Shown here: positions 45,651-54,233 of the stretch, piece by piece
How positions within the stretch are numbered: the stretch's first letter is position 1
Layout of the letters: every line of letters starts with the position of its first letter
Source of the DNA: Liminaster sp964567855
GTDB lineage: Bacteria; Bacteroidota; Bacteroidia; Bacteroidales; UBA3663
Assembly: GCA_964567855.1 (NCBI GenBank)
Contig: CAZMOE010000001.1
Span: 62,001 to 126,000 of the forward strand
Reading direction: 5' to 3'
DNA: 64,000 nt
The notes under the pieces: model-generated
Seen by the model: only the letters and a program-made list of their open reading frames with translations
Told to the model about the DNA's origin: nothing
The model's database searches: none
Translations under genes and position numbers: made by a program

Positions 45651-45769
45651 TATTTTTTTTGAAAATGCGGCATCACATAGAGCGTCAGTACAGGAAACTG
45701 CCGGAATGCGGGCTGTTCGGATTCCCTCAGAAGCGCTTTCTGCTCCGCCGAATTCTTTTTCTCGCCCAT
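45650..45769 (-). CDS. Possible small protein (39 aa)
   Basis: ATG at 45767-45769, preceded by AAGGAG five nt upstream, and a stop immediately followed by an intrinsic terminator. The predicted product is polar with a charged start (MGEKKNSAEQKALLRES). No family recognised. It may be a genuine small gene or the tail of a decayed one. Confidence 0.35.
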   Translation of the reverse strand: MGEKKNSAEQKALLRESEQPAFRQFPVLTLYVMPHFQKK

Positions 45770-46205
45770 AAGTACTCCTTCATTCCCATCATATAGTATC
45801 ACCGGCCTACTCCTACACCCTCCCCGAATTGTAGATACTATCTTCCAGTCAGTATCCGGTGCTTGATTTAGCGATTATATCGGCAAGCAGCAAAAAATTA
45901 CCACTTCCCGAACTGCCGTTTTCACCAATGATGCTCTTTGTAAGAGAATAAAAATCCCCCAAAGGGGAAACTACTTTGTACAATCCGAAAAAACGATAAA
46001 CCACCACAGCAACCTCTAAAGAAAACATAACCTTACCATAAACCGAGACAATAAATCCGCAATAATATCATGAACCTCCGGACCGTAGAGGAACTTCTTG
46101 ACAATTGACAGCGTCTTCTGCACTTACAGCTTTACTGCTACATACTATCAAGATCGGAATTTTCCGAAAATCCCGATTACCACAGATAGAGACTCCCCTT
46201 CACGC
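45770..46205. other. Gene-poor region upstream of the DGR
   Basis: No firm gene. A 59-codon minus-strand frame (46028-45849, starting MFSLEVAVVVYRFFGLYK) is the best candidate but has no recognisable family. It may be decayed sequence. Confidence 0.4.
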
Positions 46206-47155
46206 CTATTTTCCCAAGAGCCAACGGGCATGTTTTTCCGCCCACCGGATAATGGGATAGGCTACCAAAAGAGTTATGATTGTAAATAAGAAAGGCATAG
46301 ACGTAATAATTTAAAAATATCTCTTACCACCAGAAAAAGCAGCATGTGCAAGCCCAATACAACTAACGTTCCATTGGAAAAAGTGGTAATAATCTTATTG
46401 TTTTGCAATCTGCTAAAAACAGAAGCCAAAGCAAAAAAGGCGATGACCGCATTGGCAAAACACAAGAAATAGCTCAATCCGAAACAGGAATCGGAGATGT
46501 CGACCATTCCATTGAAATAAGCAAGGGGTAAGAACAATAACACCAGCAAAAAGGTTTTCCATAGGGATAAGCGCAATCCGATGCGTCGCTGCTTAAGCAA
46601 GATACCTAATGACATAAAGGGGAAGGCCGACAGGCAAAGATAAAAATAATAATATCTGATATCGGACTCCCCCATTACAAAAGGACTTATGGTAAACCAG
46701 GCGATCAAACAAACCGAAATTGGAAGATGATACTTATATATGGGCGCAAAAATTTTAACATCGCCCAGCAAAAAGCGAATCCCGATCAATACAAATAAAA
46801 ACCATTGCCCCGTAAACAAGCTGGGTTGCCCTGTATGAGATCGGTAATAGTTCTGCCAACAAATGATATCCCCCTGCTCAGAATCTAAAATCCATTGATG
46901 CCCGATGTTATATAACAACCGCAATACAGAAAAGAGAAGAATGGGTAACAAAAATGCTTTTAAAGTTTTAAACCACGACTTCGATTTATACAAATATCCT
47001 GAAACCATAAAAAATGCCGGCATATGGAAAGCATAAATAAATTGACGGGAAATGCCATCCAGACCGAAATGACAAAGAACCATCAAAATAATGCAGGTAG
47101 CTTTCATATAATCTACCCAAGCATAACGGATTTCAGCCGTAGAAGCAGCAATCAT
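46206..47155 (-). pseudogene. Acyltransferase-3 family membrane protein, frameshifted near the C-terminus
   Basis: The 293-aa frame (stop at 46274) has the acyltransferase-3 (OafA/NolL) start: RYAWVDYMKATCIILMVLCH with the catalytic-type His, then FHMPAFFMVSGYLY and about ten hydrophobic helices. It ends abruptly in KLLRLCLSYLQS. In the -1 frame the family's usual ending follows at once (MPFLFTIITLLVAYPI, then RWAEKHARWLLGK) and stops at 46206. A one-base change near the T5A3 run around 46310-46318 would rejoin them. The damage removes the last helix. Such enzymes O-acetylate surface polysaccharides. A real indel, slippage or sequencing error cannot be told apart here. Confidence 0.75.
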
Positions 47156-47250
47156 TGTCTATCGCTGTTTTGTTACCTTTTTTATTCTGTAAAATCTATT
47201 CAAAACAAGAAAATCCAGAAATTCCATCAGTAGGAAATTCCCATATTTCC

Positions 47251-48030
47251 TTACAGCGCCAGACGCAGGCCGAGATAGTAGTTGCGGAAGTCCGGCTTTC
47301 CGCTGCCGCGGAAGGTCACGCGGCAAGGGCCGGCACTGCCTCCGAAACAGCTGCCGCGGCCCACACGACAGGAGGCGGAGACCGCACCCTGCGGATCGCT
47401 CTGCGAGGCCTTGTCATAGGCTCCGTACAGGTCGGCACACCATTCCCAGACATTACCGCTCATGTCATATATTCCCAGCTCGTTGGCCAGCTTGGTAGCG
47501 ACGGCATGGGGCTTGTCGCCGGAGTTTTTCTTATACCAGGCGACCTTGCCCAGATCGTTGCTGCCGGCATAACGGTAGCCCTTGCTGTTTTTTCCGCCGC
47601 GGGCGGCATATTCCCACTCAGCTTCGGTGGGGAGCCGGAATTTCTGGCCGGTCAGGGCGTTCAGTTTTTCAATAAATACCTGGCAGTCGTTCCAGGAAAC
47701 CTGCTCGACGGGCAGTTCCGCCCCCTTGACGCGGGAAGGATTCTCGCCCATGACGGCTTCCCACAGCGCCTGGGTCACTTCCGTCTTACCGATAAGGTAG
47801 GAAGAAAGCGTGACGCTATGCACCGGCTTCTCGTCGCGGTCGGCCTTTTTCTGTTCTTTGGTGGCACCCATCTTGAAAGTGCCTCCCTCTACGGAAATCA
47901 TCGTAAATTCCACACCGTTGGCTGTAAAAGTCTGCTGTGCGTCGGCATCGGCAGAGGAATAGGCGCTGAAGAACAGCGCGGCAGACATGGTCAGAAGAGA
48001 TTTCAGATTTAAAAACTTCATTTTTCTCAT
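47251..48030 (-). CDS. FGE-sulfatase (SUMF1-like) domain secreted protein
   Basis: A 259-aa protein from the ATG at 48028-48030, chosen because it directly precedes a signal peptide (FLNLKSLLTMSAALFFSAYSSADA); the open frame extends further upstream without a leader. The rest is one FGE-sulfatase domain (FTMISVEGGTFKMGATKEQ; IGKTEVTQALWEAVMGENPS; PTEAEWEYAARGG; YDMSGNVWEWCADL) ending in FRNYYLGLRLAL. It resembles the C-terminal domain of the DGR targets but lacks PEGA repeats. Its end does not align as a clean variable repeat of the TR. It lies 95 nt before the acyltransferase. Confidence 0.85.
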   Translation of the reverse strand: MRKMKFLNLKSLLTMSAALFFSAYSSADADAQQTFTANGVEFTMISVEGGTFKMGATKEQKKADRDEKPVHSVTLSSYLIGKTEVTQALWEAVMGENPSRVKGAELPVEQVSWNDCQVFIEKLNALTGQKFRLPTEAEWEYAARGGKNSKGYRYAGSNDLGKVAWYKKNSGDKPHAVATKLANELGIYDMSGNVWEWCADLYGAYDKASQSDPQGAVSASCRVGRGSCFGGSAGPCRVTFRGSGKPDFRNYYLGLRLAL

Positions 48031-48254
48031 AATTGTATTATTTTTAATGTTTTGCAAATTTCCTATTTGAGCTTCCACCTCTTTGCCCGCCCACCGCGTC
48101 GCACGGCCGGCATTGCAAAGAAACTGACAGGTTGCAAAATTAACAAAAAATATTGAAACGACACTGCTGAAAAAACAAAAAAATATGATGCGCACAGAAA
48201 AAACGGGCTTTCTGCGTGCATCACTCTAAAATCTGCCATTTGAAATTCTCAAAT

Positions 48255-49031
48255 TCAGGCTTTCAGCAGGTAGAAACAGGAGGTCGTGGCAAAGTTCCTG
48301 AGATAAGGTACGGCGGCGACCGCTCCCCACAGGCGGTGGGGTGTCATCCCGAATTTGGTTTCATAATGCGGATTGATGAAGTAGAGCCTGCGGTCGAGAA
48401 TGCGGTAGCCGACCTGCCCAGCGACCCGCTCGAATTTCTCGATGGACGTGCGCGTCTCCTTGATTTCCAGCATCTCGCGGACAGTGCCGTCCGACTCATG
48501 GAAGCGTTCGAGCACCCACCGATACATGCCGCGGGGCAACAGGTGCAGATACGGGCAATGGGAAACCAGCCAGCTGCGGCAGTTCTGGTGATGGCCGCCG
48601 AACGGCATCTGCCAGGCAGGGAAAGAGATGAAGAAAATGCCTCCCGGCCTGGCGAAACGGCGCATGTGCTGCAAAAAGCCGGTCTTGTCGCCGATGTGCT
48701 CGATAACATCATGGCAGATGACCACGTCGAAAAGATCTTCGGGAACCTCCATTTCAAAGAAGTTCAGCGCGGCGAAAGAGCCGGCCAGACCTTCTGCCTC
48801 GAAACAGGCCTCGGCAACGTCGGTATTGCCTTTGAACAGATCGACGCCGACAACGCGGCATCCCCGGCGGGCAAAAGGCGCCAAATTGCCGCCCACCCCG
48901 CATCCGATCTCAAGAACACGGGTCTCCTTGCCCAGCGGGCACATGGTTTCGACATAAGGCAGGAAATATTTTTCGCTTGTCCTGGCCAGTTCTTCAAAAT
49001 ATTGTTGCTGTGTAATACTCCTAACAGGCAT
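48255..49031 (-). CDS. Class I SAM-dependent methyltransferase
   Basis: A 258-aa protein with a Rossmann-type methyltransferase core: motif I VLEIGCGVGGNLAPFA, acidic GVDLF, motif FDVVICHDVIEHIGDK and PGGIFFISFPAW. The C-terminal half has aromatic-rich segments that may bind a lipid-linked or glycan substrate. It resembles methyltransferases of polysaccharide or quinone pathways; the substrate is unknown. Confidence 0.85.
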   Translation of the reverse strand: MPVRSITQQQYFEELARTSEKYFLPYVETMCPLGKETRVLEIGCGVGGNLAPFARRGCRVVGVDLFKGNTDVAEACFEAEGLAGSFAALNFFEMEVPEDLFDVVICHDVIEHIGDKTGFLQHMRRFARPGGIFFISFPAWQMPFGGHHQNCRSWLVSHCPYLHLLPRGMYRWVLERFHESDGTVREMLEIKETRTSIEKFERVAGQVGYRILDRRLYFINPHYETKFGMTPHRLWGAVAAVPYLRNFATTSCFYLLKA

Positions 49032-49261
49032 TTTTATAGATTTTATTGAATGATCATCGGTTCATGTCCGATATCGACATACATTACGTCGATTGCAAAT
49101 GTAAAATATTTTTCCGAGAAAGAGAAACTGAACGACAGATATTTTACAAAATAAAAAATAAAGCTTTCAAATATAAACGGATGAGCGGGCTTTGCAGAGG
49201 CTTTTCCTACCCGACAGACAGGAACCACTCCCGCCGCAGCCGAAAACGGCGCATAAAAAAT

Positions 49262-49291
49262 CTGCGGCCTTCCCTGTCGGGAAAGCCGCAG
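49262..49291 (-). terminator. Intrinsic terminator of gapA
   Basis: CTGCGGCCTTCCC (49262-49274) pairs with GGGAAAGCCGCAG (49279-49291, one mismatch) and on the minus strand is followed by ATTTTTTATG. Confidence 0.88.
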
Positions 49292-49325
49292 CTGTTATCG
49301 ATCGGGAGATCGTCAAAATCTCCGA

Positions 49326-50336
49326 TCAGGCGTTAACCTTAGCCATGTGGGCGATGAGCTCGAGAACTTTGTTAGAGTAACCGATCTCATTGTCGTACCA
49401 GGAAACTACCTTAACGAAGGTGTCGGTCAAAGCGATACCGGCCTTAGCGTCGAAGATAGAAGTACGGGTGTCGCCGAGGAAGTCGCTGGAAACGACAGCA
49501 TCTTCAGTATAGCCGAGTACGCCCTTGAGTTCGCCTTCGGAAGCGGCCTTCATGGCTGCGCAGATCTCGTCATACTTGGCAGGCTTGGCGAGGTTCACGG
49601 TAAGGTCTACTACAGAAACGTCCAAAGTAGGAACGCGCATAGACATACCCGTCAATTTGCCGTTGAGTTCAGGAATAACCTTACCTACAGCCTTGGCAGC
49701 ACCGGTAGAAGAAGGAATGATGTTGCCGCTGGCAGCACGGCCGCCGCGCCAGTCCTTGAGAGAAGGACCGTCAACAGTCTTCTGAGTTGCAGTGGTAGAG
49801 TGAACGGTAGTCATCAAACCGTCGGTAATGCCCCAGTTGTCGTTAAGAACTTTGGCGATAGGAGCCAGACAGTTAGTTGTGCAAGATGCGTTAGAAACGA
49901 ACTGAGTACCCTTCTGATACTTGTCGAAGTTAACGCCGCAGACAAACATCGGAGTGTCGTCCTTGGAAGGAGCAGACATAACGACATACTTGGCGCCGGC
50001 GTTGATGTGAGCCTGAGCTTTTTCCTTTGTCAGGAAGAGACCGGTAGATTCAACTACGTATTCTGCACCTACGGCATCCCAAGCGAGTTCGTTAGGATCC
50101 TTGCAGGCAGTTACGCGGATAGATTTACCGTTAACGATAAGCTGAGACTTCTCAACATCAGCCTCGATAGTACCTTCGAATTGGCCGTGCATGGTATCGT
50201 ACTTGAGCATATAAGCCAAGTAGTCAACAGGGCAAAGGTCATTAATACCTACGATCTCAATGTCAGAACGAGTCTGAGCTGCGCGGAAAACGAAACGACC
50301 GATACGGCCGAAACCGTTAATACCAACCTTAATCAT
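49326..50336 (-). CDS. gapA: Glyceraldehyde-3-phosphate dehydrogenase
   Basis: A 336-aa NAD-dependent glycolytic enzyme. N-terminal Rossmann motif KVGINGFGRIGRFVFRA, catalytic Cys in SNASCTTNCLAPIAKVL (near residue 151), HSTTATQKTVDGPS and the C-terminal WYDNEIGYSNKVLELI. Codons are strongly biased, as expected for a highly expressed gene. Its own promoter lies at 50426-50456 and a terminator at 49262-49291. Confidence 0.97.
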   Translation of the reverse strand: MIKVGINGFGRIGRFVFRAAQTRSDIEIVGINDLCPVDYLAYMLKYDTMHGQFEGTIEADVEKSQLIVNGKSIRVTACKDPNELAWDAVGAEYVVESTGLFLTKEKAQAHINAGAKYVVMSAPSKDDTPMFVCGVNFDKYQKGTQFVSNASCTTNCLAPIAKVLNDNWGITDGLMTTVHSTTATQKTVDGPSLKDWRGGRAASGNIIPSSTGAAKAVGKVIPELNGKLTGMSMRVPTLDVSVVDLTVNLAKPAKYDEICAAMKAASEGELKGVLGYTEDAVVSSDFLGDTRTSIFDAKAGIALTDTFVKVVSWYDNEIGYSNKVLELIAHMAKVNA

Positions 50337-50425
50337 CTTAAATACTTTTTTTAATTTTGTTGTTAAGTGAGGCCGTGAGGCCCCGTTATTTTAATGTGAA
50401 ATAATTTATTTAATTTTTACGACTG

Positions 50426-50456
50426 CAAAGCTAAGGATTTTTTTCAAGAATGCAAC
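50426..50456 (-). promoter_or_regulatory. Promoter of gapA
   Basis: On the minus strand GTTG (complement of 50453-50456), a 19-nt spacer, then TAGCTTTG (complement of 50426-50433). Fits the Bacteroidetes consensus; the leader is about 85 nt. Confidence 0.65.
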
Positions 50457-50607
50457 CAACGACACTGAAATTCTAAAAATTTAGCCTTTGCATTGTCACG
50501 TAGAGTTGTCAGAATATCGCAGGTGCCCCTTTCTATATTCTTTAACTCACTAATTATAACAAGGATAAGAGCGTTTTTGCCGTTTCAAAAGCTGTCAGGA
50601 GAAAACA

Positions 50608-50645
50608 TTTTGACCGCCTGCCGGATTTTCCGGAGACGGTCAAAA
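50608..50645 (-). terminator. Hairpin terminator after the Crp/Fnr gene
   Basis: TTTTGACCG (50608-50616) pairs with CGGTCAAAA (50637-50645) with an inner CCGG/CCGG stem; a short T-rich stretch (ATGTTTTC) follows on the minus strand. Confidence 0.65.
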
Positions 50646-50684
50646 CCGGCAGGCAGGCCGGTATGGCAACAGGCACGGCCCGGA

Positions 50685-51380
50685 TCAGCCGCAGGCGTTG
50701 ATGTGCTTGAGTTTGTCAAGATTCAGCACCTTGATGCGGCGCCCGTCGACCAGCAGGATGCCTTCGGTAACGAAAGTGGAGAGGGTACGGATGGCGTTGC
50801 TCGTCGTCATGTTGGAAAGGGCGGCCAGGTCTTCGCGGTTCAGATATATATTGATGGTGCAGCCGTCGGCCTCCATGCCGTATTTGTCGATCAAGAAGAC
50901 GATGGAGTCGGCCAGACGGCCGCGGATGTGCTTTTGGGTAAGATTGACGGTGCGCTGGTCCGATTCGCCCAGGTCTACAGCCAAAGTGCGGATAAAAAAG
51001 AGCGAGAAACGGCCGTTCACCTCCACGATCCTCTCTATGATATTCATCGAGACGCAGGCAATGACGGTCGGCTCCATAGCCACGGCCTCGGTGACGTGTC
51101 CCTGGCCGGCGAAGTACGAACGGTAGCCGAAGTACTGGTAAGGACGCAGCATGCGCATGATCTGGTTGCGCCCGCTGACGCCGTATTTTTCAAGTTTGAC
51201 ACGTCCCTTAAGCACGCACATCATATAAACGGACTCTTCGTCGGTATGATAAATAAATTCGCCTTTCCGGAACGTGCGTACCAGCGTATTTTCAAGCAGC
51301 AGCTCCCGTTGATCTTCTGTCAGATAATCCCAGATTTCGGACAAGGCTTTAGATAAATCCACATTCGTTGTCTGTTTCAT
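50685..51380 (-). CDS. Crp/Fnr family transcriptional regulator
   Basis: A 231-aa protein with a cyclic-nucleotide-binding-like beta-roll (TFRKGEFIYHTDEESVYMMC; VLKGRVKLEKYG), a dimerisation helix and a winged helix-turn-helix (YLNREDLAALSNMTTSNAIRT, split). No N-terminal Cys cluster, so it is not an Fe-S FNR. It starts 4 nt after the DUF3078 gene stop and is probably cotranscribed with it and with lysA. Regulon unknown. Confidence 0.88.
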   Translation of the reverse strand: MKQTTNVDLSKALSEIWDYLTEDQRELLLENTLVRTFRKGEFIYHTDEESVYMMCVLKGRVKLEKYGVSGRNQIMRMLRPYQYFGYRSYFAGQGHVTEAVAMEPTVIACVSMNIIERIVEVNGRFSLFFIRTLAVDLGESDQRTVNLTQKHIRGRLADSIVFLIDKYGMEADGCTINIYLNREDLAALSNMTTSNAIRTLSTFVTEGILLVDGRRIKVLNLDKLKHINACG

Positions 51381-51384
51381 AAAA

Positions 51385-52974
51385 TTACCATATATAATTA
51401 AATCCGAAGGTCAGCATTTCTTTCATTTGCCATACCCGGCTGGCGGTGTGGTCGTCGAAGCGCGGATAGAACATGACTCTCGCAGAGAAATAGCGGTTGA
51501 CCTTGAATGTAAATGTATTTTCAAATTCTCCGAGCACGCTCTCGTAACTCGTAAAGGCATACAATCGCGATGCCCAGGAAATGTCTTTCGTAATTTTCCA
51601 CTCCAGCTTGCTTGTCAGCGAGGCACCGATCTGATTGAGCGACCGGTGATCCCGTTCTATGCCGTACTTTGTGACGTCGACCTTCTCATGGTGGACGTAT
51701 TTCAGATTATACGACAAGGGAGCCAGCATCAATGAATAGGAAAGCGTTTTCTTTTTGTTTTCAAACTTGAAATCCATACCGACGCTGACATTCGTTTCGG
51801 CGGGAGAAAGAAATGCGGACTTGACGGTGTGGGAATTGGCCGGATAAAGGTTGAAAAGAGGCGTCTTGAAAGTCAGCTGGGTGGAATAATACCAATTCTT
51901 CCACGCTTTATAGCCATATTTCACATCGAGAAGGAACTGATTGTCGTTGACACGGGTCGGGTGAATCGTGTCGGAAGCGGTATAATACAATCCAAGCTTG
52001 ACCTGCATCACGGTTTCAAAGGTAGTGAGCTTGTTCTCGTCATACCGCTTGATTTCAAACTTGTGGTCGCTGTAGAGGGTCATATTGTTTTCGCCGCCCT
52101 TATACCAGTTTTCGGACATGGCCGTCTGCGACATCTGTAAAGAGGTAAAGCCGCGATAGTGCCACTTGTCGGCATGCACTTTGTCGGTCAGCAGAGGGGC
52201 ATATTCTATCGTATAGTCGACGACATCGATGCGCACACTCTCCAAGGCATGATGCACGTTCAGTTTTTCCTTCTGCGGAGCGCGGGCCATGCGCGTGCGC
52301 AGATATTGTACGGCAAACGGATTGGAGATGAAATAATTCTGTATCGCATGCTGCCGCATCCGATTCACCTCACGCTGCTGCTCGAAGTGACGGGCAGCCG
52401 AAGGGAATTCCCGCACCGGCCGCTGCGGCACGACAAGCTCCACTTTTACAGGCCTAAGCCGGGAATTGGGCACGCGAGGATCTATGATGACCGGCATACG
52501 GTAATCCAGCTGGGCATAAGTCAGCATCGAATCGAAAGGTATGGAATCGGCGACCAGACGGAGGGAATCAAGACAATCGGCAAAGGTGCGTTGCGGCGGC
52601 TCGGGAGCCGGCTGTCGCTTTTTCGGAGGTTCCGGCACGACGGGAGCCTGCACCTCGATGGTGTCCGGCAGAGGATTGGCGGCGGCATAGGCCTGCCACG
52701 AACTCCATAAGAGCTGATTCCGGAGGCGAAGCAGCTCCAACGAGTCTTTCAGCTGTTCGGCCCGGAAAAGAGAGTCCTCCAGGTAACGGATCCGCGCCTG
52801 CTGCAACGAATCGACCGCCTCAACGAGTAAAGTATCCGCCCCCGCAGGCGGCGCAACCTCCGCCCATACGCTATCCGCGACCTCCGGCACGACGGCAGGA
52901 ACCGCTTCCTGAGCCATCAGCGGGACACAGCTGAAAAGGGAGATTATCAATATATGTAGAAAACACTTATTCAT
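51385..52974 (-). CDS. DUF3078-like outer-membrane protein
   Basis: About 529 aa from the ATG at 52972-52974, chosen over a start 105 nt upstream because it yields a signal peptide (CFLHILIISLFSCVPLMAQ) and avoids overlap with lysA. A Pro/Glu-rich, coiled-coil-like N-terminal region is followed by a beta-barrel with DUF3078-type features (GFTSLQMSQTAMSENWYKGG; LDVKYGYKAWKNWYYSTQL, split) ending in MLTFGFNYIW. It was probably recruited to the envelope; function unknown. Confidence 0.8.
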   Translation of the reverse strand: MNKCFLHILIISLFSCVPLMAQEAVPAVVPEVADSVWAEVAPPAGADTLLVEAVDSLQQARIRYLEDSLFRAEQLKDSLELLRLRNQLLWSSWQAYAAANPLPDTIEVQAPVVPEPPKKRQPAPEPPQRTFADCLDSLRLVADSIPFDSMLTYAQLDYRMPVIIDPRVPNSRLRPVKVELVVPQRPVREFPSAARHFEQQREVNRMRQHAIQNYFISNPFAVQYLRTRMARAPQKEKLNVHHALESVRIDVVDYTIEYAPLLTDKVHADKWHYRGFTSLQMSQTAMSENWYKGGENNMTLYSDHKFEIKRYDENKLTTFETVMQVKLGLYYTASDTIHPTRVNDNQFLLDVKYGYKAWKNWYYSTQLTFKTPLFNLYPANSHTVKSAFLSPAETNVSVGMDFKFENKKKTLSYSLMLAPLSYNLKYVHHEKVDVTKYGIERDHRSLNQIGASLTSKLEWKITKDISWASRLYAFTSYESVLGEFENTFTFKVNRYFSARVMFYPRFDDHTASRVWQMKEMLTFGFNYIW

Positions 52975-52993
52975 GATCTGACTCCTCACGTTT

Positions 52994-54142
52994 TCACAAG
53001 ATGACCGATTCGGGAATGGCACGGCAATTGTATTGGCTGGCCATGATCTGACCATAGGCCCCGGCACTGCGCAGGGCAATCAGATCGCCGCGGCGGGTGA
53101 CGGGCAAGAGCTCGCCGGTACCGAAGCAATCGGAAGATTCGCAAATGGGCCCGACAACATCATACACTTCCGTCCCTTCACGACCGGTGGCGGAAAGATT
53201 CTCTATCTTATGATGGGCATGGTAAAGGGCCGGACGGATGAGGTCGCTCATACCGGCATCCAGAATAACGAATTTTTTCCTGACACCTTCTTTGACATAA
53301 AGCACGCGACTGATCAGAGAACCGCATTGACAGACCACGGCGCGCCCCAACTCGAAGTGAAGCTCCTGCCCCGGACGAAGGGCGAGATGCTCGTGATAGG
53401 TGGCGAAATAGGTGGCGAAATCGGGAACCGGATGTTCATCCGGGCAGTCATAATCCACACCGAGACCGCCTCCCACGTTGATGCTTTTCAACACAATGCC
53501 ACGTTGGCCGATACGGTCCTGCAGGGCGTTGATACGTTCACAAAGTATGGAGAAGGGCGTGAGCTCCTGAAGCTGGGAACCGATATGGAAATGCAACCCC
53601 ACAAGCCGGACGTTATCCATTTCCAGCGTACGGGTAATCACGTCATCCAGCATTTCCATGCTGATGCCGAATTTGTTCTCGTCCAACCCGGTGGTTATAT
53701 ATTTATGAGTATGGGCATCGACATTCGGATTGACACGGAATGCTACATTCGCCTTCACGCCCAAGCGGGCGGCCAGGTGGTCGATAATCTCCAGCTCGGG
53801 CAAAGATTCGACATTGAAGCAGGCAATACCGGCCTCCAAGGCAAGCAATATTTCCCAATCGGCTTTACCGACACCCGCGAAAACGATCTTCGACGGAGCA
53901 AAGCCAGCGTTCAGACAGGCCCGGATCTCGCCGCCGCTCACACAGTCACATCCCAGACCGCTGCGTCTGACAATGGACAAAATGCCGGGATCGACATTTG
54001 CCTTGACGGCATAGTGCACATGATAGCCCGTGTATTTACCGGCCTCCTCATTAATGACGGAAAGCGTCTGTTCAAGAAGTCGTTTATCGTAATAATAGAA
54101 GGGTGTCTGTATTTTCTGAAATTTATCGATAGGAAATGGCAT
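52994..54142 (-). CDS. lysA: Diaminopimelate decarboxylase
   Basis: A 382-aa PLP enzyme making lysine from meso-diaminopimelate. It has the PLP-Lys in HVHYAVKANVDPGILS, SGGEIRACLNAGF, the HIGSQ motif (LHFHIGSQLQELTPF), INVGGGLGVDY and PICESSDCFG near the C-terminus with the substrate-binding Cys/Glu. It lies downstream of aspartokinase on the same strand, so two steps of the lysine pathway are colocated. Confidence 0.95.
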   Translation of the reverse strand: MPFPIDKFQKIQTPFYYYDKRLLEQTLSVINEEAGKYTGYHVHYAVKANVDPGILSIVRRSGLGCDCVSGGEIRACLNAGFAPSKIVFAGVGKADWEILLALEAGIACFNVESLPELEIIDHLAARLGVKANVAFRVNPNVDAHTHKYITTGLDENKFGISMEMLDDVITRTLEMDNVRLVGLHFHIGSQLQELTPFSILCERINALQDRIGQRGIVLKSINVGGGLGVDYDCPDEHPVPDFATYFATYHEHLALRPGQELHFELGRAVVCQCGSLISRVLYVKEGVRKKFVILDAGMSDLIRPALYHAHHKIENLSATGREGTEVYDVVGPICESSDCFGTGELLPVTRRGDLIALRSAGAYGQIMASQYNCRAIPESVIL

Positions 54143-54233
54143 CGCTCAAACAATTTGGGTTTATTGAATAAATCCTGCACCAGCCGACGGGAAACGGCCG
54201 ATGCTTTATCTCATGCAGATTACTCCTCCCCTC

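Larger units (their letters stand above)
50337..50684. other. Intergenic region between the Crp-family and gapA genes
   Basis: No gene seen. It holds the gapA promoter and leader and a hairpin terminator for the Crp/Fnr gene. Confidence 0.6.

Noticed and set aside
47251..47370. C-terminus of the third FGE protein as a variable repeat of the local TR
   Set aside because: It shares only short blocks with the TR and has many differences at non-adenine positions; not supportable as a target of this TR.
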